DNA of 64,000 nt from Acidobacteriaceae bacterium (GCA_003134995.1 PLDC01000025.1:368882-432881); one strand, 5' to 3'; counted from the stretch's first letter, positions 50,423 through 59,782 are shown. Numbers and translations are program-made. Notes: generated by a model not told the origin, from the sequence alone.

Positions 50423-53263
50423 GTGTCCCGATTCTCCCGCATAATTCCCCTGGCCGCACTGCTAGCAATTCATATCCCGCTGCCCGCGCAAAATCCGCCG
50501 TCCAATGCCTCCTCGATCTCGTTGCCCACCAGCAAAACTCTGACCATCCCCACTCCCGGCCGCATCGGCAGTACCAACAGTTTTCCCGCCACCATCGCCC
50601 TCAGCCCAGACGGTCGCTACGCAGGACTGCTGAACAATGGCTACGGAACGCAAGAGACCATCGCCACGCAGTCAATCGCGATCCTAGATCTGAAAACCAA
50701 TCAACTCTCCGACTATCCCGACAAGCGTTTCGGTGAAGAGGCTCATCAGTCCTATTTCTTAGGACTAGTCTTCGCCTCCGACGGCAAGCACCTCTACGCG
50801 TCAGTAGGTTCAATCACGGACCCAACAGGACAGAAGCCGCCAGACACCGGCAACGGCATCGCCGTCTACACCTTCGCCGACGGCAAAGTCATCCCCGAAC
50901 GCTTCATCGCTATCGCGCCGCAAGCGCTAGCTGCCGGAAAAAAAGTATTAATCGGTATGCAGAAAACGCCGCCAGGCACCGCGATTCCATATCCCGCAGG
51001 ACTAGCGCTAGTTTCGGGCGGGCCAGGACACGACCGCCTCCTCGTCGCCGACAATCTCTCCGACAACGCAGTGCTCGTCGACGTAGCGACCGGCAAAGTC
51101 CTCCAGCGCTTCGACTTCAGCACAAGCGATCTGATCCCGTCTTCATTCCCCTACACCTGCGTAGTCACGCGCGATGCCCACCGCGCCTGGTGCACCCTGT
51201 GGAACGCCTCCCGAATCGCTGAACTCGATCTGGCAGACGGCAAGGTCGCTCGCTGGATCGAGTTGCAGGAACCGAAAGATCCTATTGCCCCTGGCTCGCA
51301 TCCCACGGCGCTTCTTCTGAGCACGGATGAGAAGACCCTCTATGTGGCTCTGTCAAACGCCGATGCCGTTGCGGTGGTGTCAGTCGAAAGCGCGCAGACC
51401 GTCGGGCTGGTCGACACCACAGTTCGCAACCAACATTTTGCCGGAGCATATCCCGGCGCATTAGCGCAGTCCGCTGACGGCAAACGCCTGTTTGTAGCCG
51501 ACGCCTCAGCCGATGCGGTAGCAGTGTTTGATACGTCGAAGGTGTTCACGAATTACGCGGAGGGCAATCCCGCCACGGCACCCGCCCTAGGCTTCATCCC
51601 CACCGATTGGTACCCCACCGCCCTGGCCGTTCAAGGCGACGACCTGCTAATCGCCACCGCCAAAGGCCAAGGCACCGGCCCGAACAAAGGCCTAGGCAAA
51701 GCCCCATACGAAATCAAACATCACGGTCATCCCTACATCGCGACGCTGCTCCACGGTTCGATCGCGCGCCTGAATATCCCCAACACTCTCGGCAAGCTCG
51801 AAGAACTCACCCGCGTAGTCGAGCACGACAACCTGCTCCACAACAATCCCGGAGCGATCCAATTCCCCGGCGGCAAAAATCCCATCAAGCACGTCATCTA
51901 CGTCATAAAAGAGAACCGCACCTACGATCAGATTCTCGGCGATCTCAAATTAAGCGATAAACCAGTCGGCGACGGCGATCCATCCCTCACCATGTACGGC
52001 GCAGACATCACGCCCAACGAGCACGCTCTCGCTCTGCAATTCGGCGTGCTCGACAACTTCTACGACAGCGGAGAAGTTTCCGGCGACGGACATCTCTGGT
52101 CCACCGCCGCCATCACCAGCGACTACAACGAAAAAACCTGGCAGATCGCCTATCGCGGCAAAGAGCGCACCTACGACTTCGGCGGCAACGTAGCCGATGA
52201 AATCATGCTCGATCACAACCTGCCCGATATCGACGATCCTTCCACCGGCTTTCTTTGGGATAGCGTCGCCCGCCACGGCTTAACCTACCGCGACTACGGC
52301 GAATTCGTTGGCGCCGTATGGTGCAACAAACCTCGAAAGGCGTCGACCCCCAAGCAGGGAACTCCCTCCGCACAAGAAGTTGAATGCCCGCGCACTGAAC
52401 TTCACAAGGGCGATACTCTGCCGCCGAATGTAGGCGATCCGCACGGTGGCCAGAGTCCGTTCCCATGGACCGTTCCTCTATTCAAGGGCGTAAAGCCGAC
52501 CAAGGCCGCGCTGCGCGGTCACTTCGATCCGCTCTATCCGGATTTCAACACCGACTATCCCGACCAACTCCGCGCCGACGAATTCCTCAATGAGTTCGTC
52601 GCGTACACGCATGCTCGCGAGGCAAACGAAGGTCCGCAGTCGCAGCTTCCAGCATTCGTCCTGCTCTATCTCCCCGACGACCACACTGGAGGCACGCGCC
52701 CCGATCACCCGCGCCCACAAGCCTCAGTGGCCGATAACGATCTGGCTCTCGGCCGCATAGTCGATGCCGTCTCCCACAGTCCTTATTGGGATGACACCGC
52801 CATATTCATCCTCGAAGATGACGCGCAGAACGGCGGCGATCATATCGACGCCCATCGATCTACTGCATTCGTCATCAGCAAGTATTCGCCTGGCACCGCC
52901 GCCCAACCCTACGTCGATCACCGCTTCTACACCACGGTCAATGTGATTCACACCCTGGAGATGCTGCTAGGCCTGCCGCCCATGAACCAGAACGACGCCT
53001 ACGCCCCGGCCATGGGACCGATGTTCTCCGGCGCAGGCGCCCAGCCCGCGTTCCAAGCCGACTATCGCAATCTCAAGAACGGCCTCATCTACGAGACCAA
53101 CAAGCGCGACGCCCCCGGCGCAAAAGAATCAGCCAAAATGGATTTCTCGCGTCCCGACGCCGCCGAAGCGGTGCGTCTGAATGAGATTCTGTGGCAGGAC
53201 CAGAAAGGCGACGCGCCGGCACCCGCAACCAAGCATGCGATATTTCCCGCGGGCGGCAATTAG
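50423..53263 (+). CDS. Exported beta-propeller phosphoesterase (PLC/acid phosphatase superfamily)
   Basis: A 946-aa two-part protein. Signal peptide 1-22 (RIIPLAALLAIHIPLPAQ). Residues about 40-470 are a YVTN/YncE-type seven-bladed propeller (IALSPDGRYAGLLNNG, LLLSTDEKTLYVALSNADAVAVV, AQSADGKRLFVADASADAVAVFD). Residues about 495-900 are a phosphoesterase-family domain (IKHVIYVIKENRTYDQILGDL; SGDGHLWS; WDDTAIFILEDDAQNGGDHIDAHRS) with metal-site Asp, Asn and His. The family includes phospholipase C and AcpA-type acid phosphatase. Its place after pst-phoU suggests release of phosphate from organic esters outside the cytoplasm. GTG 50423 is the start. Confidence 0.88.
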   Translation: MSRFSRIIPLAALLAIHIPLPAQNPPSNASSISLPTSKTLTIPTPGRIGSTNSFPATIALSPDGRYAGLLNNGYGTQETIATQSIAILDLKTNQLSDYPDKRFGEEAHQSYFLGLVFASDGKHLYASVGSITDPTGQKPPDTGNGIAVYTFADGKVIPERFIAIAPQALAAGKKVLIGMQKTPPGTAIPYPAGLALVSGGPGHDRLLVADNLSDNAVLVDVATGKVLQRFDFSTSDLIPSSFPYTCVVTRDAHRAWCTLWNASRIAELDLADGKVARWIELQEPKDPIAPGSHPTALLLSTDEKTLYVALSNADAVAVVSVESAQTVGLVDTTVRNQHFAGAYPGALAQSADGKRLFVADASADAVAVFDTSKVFTNYAEGNPATAPALGFIPTDWYPTALAVQGDDLLIATAKGQGTGPNKGLGKAPYEIKHHGHPYIATLLHGSIARLNIPNTLGKLEELTRVVEHDNLLHNNPGAIQFPGGKNPIKHVIYVIKENRTYDQILGDLKLSDKPVGDGDPSLTMYGADITPNEHALALQFGVLDNFYDSGEVSGDGHLWSTAAITSDYNEKTWQIAYRGKERTYDFGGNVADEIMLDHNLPDIDDPSTGFLWDSVARHGLTYRDYGEFVGAVWCNKPRKASTPKQGTPSAQEVECPRTELHKGDTLPPNVGDPHGGQSPFPWTVPLFKGVKPTKAALRGHFDPLYPDFNTDYPDQLRADEFLNEFVAYTHAREANEGPQSQLPAFVLLYLPDDHTGGTRPDHPRPQASVADNDLALGRIVDAVSHSPYWDDTAIFILEDDAQNGGDHIDAHRSTAFVISKYSPGTAAQPYVDHRFYTTVNVIHTLEMLLGLPPMNQNDAYAPAMGPMFSGAGAQPAFQADYRNLKNGLIYETNKRDAPGAKESAKMDFSRPDAAEAVRLNEILWQDQKGDAPAPATKHAIFPAGGN

Positions 53264-53491
53264 AAGCGGCCTCCATTCTTGGTGGATGAGAACTGAAAGA
53301 GATTAGCGCCGAGCGAGCCACGACAGAGTCGCGTAAGCGACGGCACCGTAAGCGCGCCGGTACTCCACACGAATTCCCTTGACTCCGATTCCTGAACCTG
53401 AGACCCTATCTCTATACGCAGTGGTTCTTTGACAAAAGAATAGCAATGAGATAACTACCGTCGATTCAATATTTTGCGAACCGGTCACTGA

Positions 53492-53536
53492 TTCTAAAGG
53501 TGTTAGCCGAAGTCAGACGGGCTAAGCCCTTTAGAA
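53492..53536. repeat. 17-bp stem hairpin flanked by ATATTTT
   Basis: TTCTAAAGGTGTTAGCC (53492-53508) pairs with GGCTAAGCCCTTTAGAA (53520-53536) at 15 of 17 positions with an 11-nt loop. ATATTTT lies on both sides (53469-53475 and 53540-53546). It might be a small mobile-element remnant or part of an untranslated RNA. Confidence 0.6.
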
Positions 53537-53698
53537 CGAATATTTTACGAGCAAGTTCTTTGCTTTCAATATTTTAGCCGGATCCAGACCAGATCAAGCC
53601 TCTGTAACTTGCTGATTCCAGATATTTTAGCTAGGTTGACGCAAATTTTATTGATACGGATCTCTGGTCAGATCGGCCTTTGGCTAGGGAGGGCGAGA

Positions 53699-53733
53699 CC
53701 CCGAAGCCCGACGCCCGGAAGCCGAAGCCCGCC
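53699..53733. repeat. Single-arm copy of CCCGAAGCCC word repeat
   Basis: The text ACCCCGAAGCCCGACGCCCG followed by GAAGCCGAAGCCCGCC shares its wording with the right arm at 56459-56491. It ends 20 nt before the nadE start codon and has no partner arm nearby. Confidence 0.5.
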
Positions 53734-53754
53734 TCACTGCTTTACACTAAACAT

Positions 53755-55395
53755 GTGAAGATTGCGCTCGGCCAAATCAATCCCACAGTTGGAGATTTCT
53801 CCGGCAACGCCGCCAAGCACATCGACTACGCTTGTCGCGCGCAAGCGAACGGCGCTGGACTGATTCTGTTCCCGGAGTTGTCGGTCTGCGGCTACCCTCC
53901 ACGCGACCTGGTCGAGCGGTCATCGTTCGTCGCTCGCAATCGCGAGACCGCGGAACTCATCGCGAAGCAGACCAGTGGCATCGCGGTCATCTGCGGTCTA
54001 GTGACTCCCGCCGAATCGGAAACCGGCAAGTCCGCGATGAACTCTGCCGCGCTGTTACAAGATGGCAAGATCGCCTTCTTGCAGTCGAAGATGCTGTTGC
54101 CCACCTACGATGTCTTCGATGAGATGCGCAACTTTGCTCCCGCCAAGAGCCAGGGCTTGTTTTCGTTCTGCGGCAACCAGATGGCGTTAACGATCTGCGA
54201 AGACGCATGGAATGACAAGTTGTTCTGGCCCAAGCGCCTGTACACCGTCGATCCCATTGAAACCCTCATCCGCGCCGGCGGAAACTTCGTCCTCAACATT
54301 TCCTCGTCGCCTTTCTGGATCGGCAAACGCGAACTTCGCCGCGACATGCTCACTGCGATCGCGCGTCATCACAAAGTTCCAGTAGCGCTGGTCAACCAAG
54401 TTGGAGGCAACGACAGCCTGGTCTTTGACGGCTCCAGCATCGTGCTCAACGCTGAAGGCAACGTCATCGCGCAAGGAAGTTCGTTCGAGGAAGATCTCAT
54501 CTACTTCGATTCGAAAACTCTCACCGGGGAAGTGCACGATCAGATCGAAGGCGAAGAAGCCAGCGTCTACGCTGCATTGGTGCTGGGCACGCGCGACTAC
54601 ATGCGCAAATGCGGATTTCATCAAGCCATCATCGGTCTAAGCGGAGGCATCGACTCCGCGCTAACAGCAGTGATCGCAGCAGACGCAGTAGGGTCAGAGA
54701 ACGTCATCGGCGTCGGAATGCCCGGTCCATACTCTTCTCCGGGATCAATCGACGACGCCCGCGCACTGGCGACGAATCTCGGCATTCGCTTCGAACTGCT
54801 CTCGATCAATCGCGCATTCGATGCTTACCAGCAAACCTTGCAAGAGGTTTTTGCAGGACGCAAAGAAGACGTCACCGAAGAGAACATTCAATCACGCGCC
54901 CGCGGAACTTTGCTGATGGCGCTGTCGAACAAGCTGGGCGCGATCGTGCTTTCCACCGGCAACAAGAGCGAACTCGGCGTGGGCTACTGTACACTTTACG
55001 GGGATATGGCTGGCGGCCTGGCAGTGATCTCAGACGTGCCGAAAACGCTGGTTTACCGGCTGAGCCACTACGTGAATTCGCGGAGCCCGGTAATTCCGGA
55101 GACCACGCTCGAGAAGCCGCCCTCCGCGGAGTTGCGGCCGAATCAGAAAGACAGCGACTCGCTTCCCCCGTACGAGATTCTCGACGCAGTGCTCGAAGAT
55201 TATGTCGAAGTCGCGCAGTCGGCAGAACAGATTGCCGCTGATCGTGGATATGATCTCGAAGTGGTGCGGCGCGTAGTTCGGATGGTGGATCGCGCCGAAT
55301 ACAAGCGCCAACAGGCTGCCCCGGGCATCAAGATTTCCGCCAAAGCCTTCGGCTACGGCCGCCGGTTTCCCATCGCCGCGAAGAGCGAGGCTTGA
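53755..55395 (+). CDS. nadE: Glutamine-dependent NAD+ synthetase
   Basis: A 546-aa two-domain enzyme making NAD from deamido-NAD, ATP and glutamine. Residues 1-260 are a nitrilase-type glutaminase with triad E41 (FPELSVCGYPP), K112 (QSKMLLPTYDVFDE) and C148 (LTICEDAW). Residues 280-546 are the NAD synthetase with PP-loop SGGIDSA (296-302), STGNKSELGVGYCTLYGDMAGG and the substrate loop KPPSAELRPNQKDSDSLPPYE. I start at GTG 53755 because it gives the canonical MKIALGQINPTVGDF; the open frame upstream only reads through a repeat. Confidence 0.95.
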   Translation: MKIALGQINPTVGDFSGNAAKHIDYACRAQANGAGLILFPELSVCGYPPRDLVERSSFVARNRETAELIAKQTSGIAVICGLVTPAESETGKSAMNSAALLQDGKIAFLQSKMLLPTYDVFDEMRNFAPAKSQGLFSFCGNQMALTICEDAWNDKLFWPKRLYTVDPIETLIRAGGNFVLNISSSPFWIGKRELRRDMLTAIARHHKVPVALVNQVGGNDSLVFDGSSIVLNAEGNVIAQGSSFEEDLIYFDSKTLTGEVHDQIEGEEASVYAALVLGTRDYMRKCGFHQAIIGLSGGIDSALTAVIAADAVGSENVIGVGMPGPYSSPGSIDDARALATNLGIRFELLSINRAFDAYQQTLQEVFAGRKEDVTEENIQSRARGTLLMALSNKLGAIVLSTGNKSELGVGYCTLYGDMAGGLAVISDVPKTLVYRLSHYVNSRSPVIPETTLEKPPSAELRPNQKDSDSLPPYEILDAVLEDYVEVAQSAEQIAADRGYDLEVVRRVVRMVDRAEYKRQQAAPGIKISAKAFGYGRRFPIAAKSEA

Positions 55396-55458
55396 AGGGA
55401 TTCGTCGTAGAATTCCAGCGTAGCCTGCTTCACAAGCATCGTAAATTGAAAGGAAATT

Positions 55459-56358
55459 ATGCGCAGTCTTATCAATCTCATTGTCGTCTCCCTGCTGGCC
55501 GGCATTCTTACAGCCCAAACGCCTGCAACTAAGAAGCCTGCGGACCAAGCAACTTCAACCGCAGCCGCAACCACACTTCCCTCGGAAGCCACTGTAGATT
55601 CGTTCATGCAGCAGACATTCGGCTACGAACCGCAAATGACTTGGAAGATTTCTGCCATCAAGCCCGCGCCAGCGCCCGGCCTCGCCGAGGTCGATATCGT
55701 CATGTCCACTCCGCAGGGCCCGTCGGCTAGCCGGTTCTACGTCACTCCCGATGGCGAACATGCGGTGGTGGGCGATATTATTCCGTTCGGCGCCAAGCCC
55801 TACGATCCCGTGAAGCAGAAGCTGGAGAAGGGAATTACCGGCCCGTCGCGCGGGCCGAAAGATGCTCCGGTCACGATTGTTGAGTTCGGCGACCTGCAGT
55901 GTCCCGCCTGCAAAACGGCGCAGCCCGTGATCGAGGCACTGGTCGCCGCTGAACCGAATGCGCGTTTCGTCTTTCAAAACTTTCCTCTAGAGATGCACAA
56001 CTGGGCGGCGAAGGGAGCTGCCTTCGCCGATTGCGTGGGGCAGGCTTCAACCGACGCGTTCTGGAAGTTTGTCGCCAAAACATATGAAACGCAAGGCGAC
56101 ATCACAGCGGCAAACGCCGATGAAAAGTTGACCGCGCTAGCCGATGGTGCAGGCGTGAAAGGCGCGGACATCGCGACCTGCGCCAGCACACCCGTCACTC
56201 AGGCCCACATAGATGCGTCCGTCGCGCTTGGAAAGTCAGCGGGCGTAACGGGCACCCCGACTCTCTACATCAACGGCCGCAGCATCGGAAACGTGAGCAG
56301 CGTTCCCGCCGACACTCTGAAAGGCCTGGTAGAGTTCGCCGCGAAGCAAGGAAGGTAA
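55459..56358 (+). CDS. DsbA-like thioredoxin-fold exported protein
   Basis: A 299-aa protein. Signal peptide 1-20. Residues 40-120 are a small alpha/beta domain also found before thioredoxin domains in myxobacterial/acidobacterial DsbA-like proteins. Residues 133-299 are a Thioredoxin_4-type domain with active site C148-P-A-C151 (FGDLQCPACKTAQ), a helical insert with two further cysteines (DCVGQ and ATCAST), and the cis-proline loop GVTGTPTLYINGR. It likely catalyses disulfide formation or isomerisation in the periplasm. The ATG has GGAAATT-like purines upstream. Confidence 0.9.
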   Translation: MRSLINLIVVSLLAGILTAQTPATKKPADQATSTAAATTLPSEATVDSFMQQTFGYEPQMTWKISAIKPAPAPGLAEVDIVMSTPQGPSASRFYVTPDGEHAVVGDIIPFGAKPYDPVKQKLEKGITGPSRGPKDAPVTIVEFGDLQCPACKTAQPVIEALVAAEPNARFVFQNFPLEMHNWAAKGAAFADCVGQASTDAFWKFVAKTYETQGDITAANADEKLTALADGAGVKGADIATCASTPVTQAHIDASVALGKSAGVTGTPTLYINGRSIGNVSSVPADTLKGLVEFAAKQGR

Positions 56359-56359
56359 G

Positions 56360-56491
56360 GCGGGCTTCGGGCTTCGGCAATCGGGCTTCGGGAAACGAAC
56401 CGGCTGCTGGCTTTTGATGTCTGGCTATTGCATTTCTATCGGGCGCGGGCAGTGAAAGCCCGAAGCCCGGCAGCCGAAACCCGCAGCCCGC
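56360..56491. repeat. 33-bp inverted repeat (GGGCTTCGGG family)
   Basis: 56360-56392 (GCGGGCTTCGGGCTTCGG...) and 56459-56491 (CCCGAAGCCCGG...CAGCCCGC) are reverse complements at 28 of 33 positions, with a 66-nt loop. It fills the gap between two convergent genes almost exactly, so it may act as a bidirectional transcription stop or RNA 3'-end stabiliser. Confidence 0.85.
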
Positions 56492-56493
56492 AT

Positions 56494-58353
56494 CTACTTC
56501 TCGCTGATCCAGATTTCGTCCGTGGATAGATTCCGGCGGGCTACAACGTGCGGCGTGATGACGATGAGCAGTTCGTCTTCTTCTTTCGTGCGTGTGTTAT
56601 CGCTGGCGGCCCAGTTGAGGCCGGGAATCGACGCGATGCCCGGGATGCCCGCCATCGAGCGCTGATCGTTCGTTGTGATCTCTCCCGCCACCACGGCAGG
56701 CTCGCCATCGCGAAGCCTGATGCTGGCTTTGTATTCCTGATTCGAAAGCACAGGCACACCGTTCGCGCTTTGCCCGGTCAGCGAGCGCACTTGCAACTCA
56801 AGAGTCAGACTGACATCGCCGTTGCCATGGATGGCGGGTTTCGCCTTCAGGCTGAGACCGAGATCCTCATAACTCACCGAGGGAAATGGCGCGACGTAGC
56901 TCTGATTGCCAAGCACCGCCGAGATTGCCGACGAGTTGTAAATGGGCGCATACGTTCCGTTCAGGATGGGATAGCGTTCGCCCAAGTGGAAGGTCGCGTC
57001 ATTGCCCTGACTCGCCCGCATCGTGACATGACTGAGACTGCGCGCCCACGATTCATTGAGCGAGAGAGCCAACGTAAGGTGATCAAGGCTCACTCCGGAA
57101 AAGCCGAGGCCATTGCCGAAAGTCGCCAGGGGCTGGCTGAAGGGGCCAGTTGTCGGGTTTTGCAGTTGCGCCAGAAGCCCGGACAGAGCTGAACTTCCGG
57201 CGGCGTTGATGCCACCGGAAGAAATCAGCTGGTTCACGAGCGACGAGATGCTTTGCCCGCCCAGCGCCGCGAGCGCCGCCACTGGGATGTTGTACATATT
57301 GAAAGTATTCGGGATGTGCATGCCGATCTCGCGGGTGAACATGTGATTGATCTGGAACACCTGAACATCAATCGACACCTGCGGTCGATCGGTCGTCAAT
57401 TGATGCAGCAACTTTGTACATGCCGCCAGCGTCGCCTGTGGCGCGCGCACTTCGACGGTTCCGATTTGTCCTGAAGTGATTTTTTGGAAGTCGCAGATGT
57501 TGCGCAGGGATGTGACCAGTTCGGTGGCCTGCTGTGGCGTCGTCGCTCCAGGAACTACAAATGTGGCGAGAGACATGCGGTCATACTGCTTGTGATTTTC
57601 TGTGTTGTCGGCTGCGATCAGCAACTGGTGGGCGTCGAGCGCGGTCCACATGGTTTTGCTGACGCGACCGGCCAGGCTGAGCGCGGTGAAGAAGTCGACA
57701 TCGTCCACATAGAAGCGCACCTGCTTTGCTTGCACAGAATCGTCGAACTGAACGGTCACGCCATAGGCCGACGCCAACTCAGTGAACAGGCCGCGAACAT
57801 CGCCGCGGTAGTGAAACGTTGCCAGCTCGGCCTTGGGCTGAAGATGAATCTCGACGGAATCGGCCAGCAGTTGATCAACCCCGCGCAGGGCTGGCGCGGC
57901 CGGGTCGCGCACAGCATCGGCGAGGCGCTGCTGCGTATAGTCGTTGTCGGGGTCAAGTTCGAGCGCGGCGCGAAACTCGGCGGCAGCCTTGTCCCGCTTG
58001 CCGTCGGCGAGGAGCGCGTCCCCACGCTCGGTGTGTTGGAACACCAACTGTGCCTTCGTCAATTCGCGCGCAGAGAGGAACTTTAAGTCTTGCGGAACCA
58101 GCCGTGCTGCCCGGTCAAACTGGGCAAGCGACGCTTCGAGTTGCTGCTGTTCCTGCAATTTCCGTCCACGGTTATAGGCGCTGTGGGCTTGCTTGAGATC
58201 ATCTTTGGTGGGAGCGCAGTTGATGGCGCCAGTCTCGCCGCTGCCGCAAGGGATTTTCGGAGTGTCGGCGGGTGCATCGTCCCCGGCAAACGCAGGAGCG
58301 CTGAGCATCGCCGCCAGCAGACACACCGCCAGAATGGACCACGTGTTCCGCAT
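56494..58353 (-). CDS. TPR-containing secretin (type II/IV pilus GspD/PilQ-like)
   Basis: A 619-aa outer-membrane secretin-like protein. Signal peptide 1-23. TPR-like helices at about 50-160 (QAHSAYNRGRKLQEQQQLEASLAQFDRAARL; GDALLADGKRDKAAAEFRAALELDPDND). N-domains follow (VRGLFTELASAYGVTVQFDDSVQ; YVDDVDFFTALSLAGRVSKTMW), then the secretin domain (VSIDVQVFQINHMFTREIGMHIP; GEPAVVAGEITTNDQRSMAGIPGIASIPGL; ELLIVITPHVV). It is distinct from the Tad secretin at 26284. No cognate ATPase or pseudopilins are adjacent, so it is an orphan in this window. Confidence 0.88.
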   Translation of the reverse strand: MRNTWSILAVCLLAAMLSAPAFAGDDAPADTPKIPCGSGETGAINCAPTKDDLKQAHSAYNRGRKLQEQQQLEASLAQFDRAARLVPQDLKFLSARELTKAQLVFQHTERGDALLADGKRDKAAAEFRAALELDPDNDYTQQRLADAVRDPAAPALRGVDQLLADSVEIHLQPKAELATFHYRGDVRGLFTELASAYGVTVQFDDSVQAKQVRFYVDDVDFFTALSLAGRVSKTMWTALDAHQLLIAADNTENHKQYDRMSLATFVVPGATTPQQATELVTSLRNICDFQKITSGQIGTVEVRAPQATLAACTKLLHQLTTDRPQVSIDVQVFQINHMFTREIGMHIPNTFNMYNIPVAALAALGGQSISSLVNQLISSGGINAAGSSALSGLLAQLQNPTTGPFSQPLATFGNGLGFSGVSLDHLTLALSLNESWARSLSHVTMRASQGNDATFHLGERYPILNGTYAPIYNSSAISAVLGNQSYVAPFPSVSYEDLGLSLKAKPAIHGNGDVSLTLELQVRSLTGQSANGVPVLSNQEYKASIRLRDGEPAVVAGEITTNDQRSMAGIPGIASIPGLNWAASDNTRTKEEDELLIVITPHVVARRNLSTDEIWISEK

Positions 58354-58600
58354 CAGATTCGATTTTAACCTGCCGCATGCTCCCCGCGAATAGCTAGTGG
58401 TGCGCGTACCTTCGGGCTGAGCGAGGATCAGGCTGGAGCAGTCAGCTTCATCAGAACGGGAAGCTGGCGCTTTCTTGCAGACAGGTTAATCCAGCGTCCT
58501 ATCCCTGCTGCCCTCACACCAGCGTGAGTCAGCGACGAGTGTAATGGCTGTCAGCATCAACCATCTGAATAATTTGAGAACTTCAATTACCATCTACCTA

Positions 58601-59782
58601 ATGCCGCGATCAACAGTCATATGTGTTCTTTTGCTGGTTGGGACTGCCATTCCCAGCACGGCAAGGACGAAGATGCCTCCTGTGTTAGCTGCTTGCTCGG
58701 CATTTGCTCCTGATGGCACTTCCGCGATGGCTACTATCATGGGGGATACGCTCGAACTGACGGTAGCGGAGGTGTCCGCCCAGAACTCGAAGCTGACGTT
58801 GCCGCTGAAACATCGAGCGCAGCAGTCGCAACTTGATAACCCCGCCGACCGCTGGCGCGTCTACAACTGCTCACTCTTCTTCAATAGCACGAGCGGTTTG
58901 GTCGCCGTGGGTATTACGACAGAGTCCGAGCCGCCCCAAAGGCTTCAGGTCGCAGTTGCCGATTTTAGGACGGCGAAGTGGCTCTCCGACTTCGATGTTG
59001 AACCCCGCAAAGAATTGGGTTCAAGAACGAATCTGGCTGGTTTTCTCAGGGACACAGACTCAGTTGTCGTCATTCGAAACTGGAATTCTCCAGAAAGCGA
59101 ATCCCTTGCAACACTTTTGTTCAGCACACGTGGAGAGCAACTCCCGACTCAGGCTCCAGTTCGGGCGTTGTCGGAAACTACCTTACCCTTTTACGCAGAC
59201 CCCCATAACAATCGGCTCTGGGTATTCCACTGCACCGTAATTTCGGCACGCGCCTCCCAGCAGCCATTTTGCCCAATCGATGAGACGAACTTGACTGGGG
59301 AACAAGCGCTGAGCGCGAAATTCGACCCAAGCCGTTCAGGACTAAAACGCACCGACCTTTGGGAGCTGCCACATACGTTCGCAGCGCCTGACCAGAACAC
59401 TGTCCTGATTGCAGGAAGCGATACGGTGTGGAGAGTGGACATGGACACACAGCGATTGACACGCTTCGTTTTACCTCATGACCACTTTCTGAAATGGAAT
59501 TTCGAGCACGATGGAACTATCTCCCCTGATGGGGCTGTCTTCGGCTTCCTGTTCGGCCAATATAGAATCGCGTTCCCGTACATCGTCGATAATTATGTCT
59601 CCGAAGGCGATGACGTTGTGGTTTTGCAGGTCAACCCGCTGCAGTTGCTGGGGGTCATAAAGCGCGATGGAGTGAAATACACAAGAGGGCTGTCGATTGA
59701 CCATCGAAACGGCAAGACGACAGTTCTCGCGTACCGACAAAACCACTGGGAGCGTCACGACTCTCCTGACATTCAGCCCTGA
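58601..59782 (+). CDS. Exported hypothetical protein, possible propeller
   Basis: A 393-aa protein from ATG 58601. Signal peptide about 1-22 (VICVLLLVGTAIPSTART). The mature part has irregular repeats such as LACSAFAPDGTSAMATIMGDTLEL, YNCSLFFNSTSGLVAVGITTE and FEHDGTISPDGAVFGFLFG, which look like weak beta-propeller blades with SPDG turns. No family is recognised. Its codon usage and base composition appear less GC-biased than the neighbours, hinting at more recent arrival. A longer start at 58544 is possible but gives a poorer signal peptide. Confidence 0.6.
   Translation: MPRSTVICVLLLVGTAIPSTARTKMPPVLAACSAFAPDGTSAMATIMGDTLELTVAEVSAQNSKLTLPLKHRAQQSQLDNPADRWRVYNCSLFFNSTSGLVAVGITTESEPPQRLQVAVADFRTAKWLSDFDVEPRKELGSRTNLAGFLRDTDSVVVIRNWNSPESESLATLLFSTRGEQLPTQAPVRALSETTLPFYADPHNNRLWVFHCTVISARASQQPFCPIDETNLTGEQALSAKFDPSRSGLKRTDLWELPHTFAAPDQNTVLIAGSDTVWRVDMDTQRLTRFVLPHDHFLKWNFEHDGTISPDGAVFGFLFGQYRIAFPYIVDNYVSEGDDVVVLQVNPLQLLGVIKRDGVKYTRGLSIDHRNGKTTVLAYRQNHWERHDSPDIQP

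Larger units (their letters stand above)
53264..53754. other. 490-bp AT-rich intergenic region
   Basis: No convincing gene. It is richer in A+T than its surroundings. It holds four copies of ATATTTT (53469, 53540, 53569, 53622), a large hairpin (53492-53536), a TTGACG at 53636 without a clear -10, and a one-armed copy of the CCCGAAGCCC word repeat next to the nadE start. A 61-codon minus-strand frame at 53303-53488 has no family features. Confidence 0.6.

Noticed and set aside
53303..53488. 61-codon minus-strand frame in the AT-rich gap
   Set aside because: No ribosome binding site, no family similarity, and it overlaps repeat-like DNA.
53469..53628. Possible CRISPR array from four ATATTTT copies
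   Set aside because: The repeats are only 7 bp and spacing is irregular (71, 29 and 53 bp); no cas genes are present.
53680..53754. Upstream extension of NAD synthetase
   Set aside because: The added residues (EGETPKPDARKPKPAS) are encoded by a word repeat; GTG 53755 gives the canonical N terminus.
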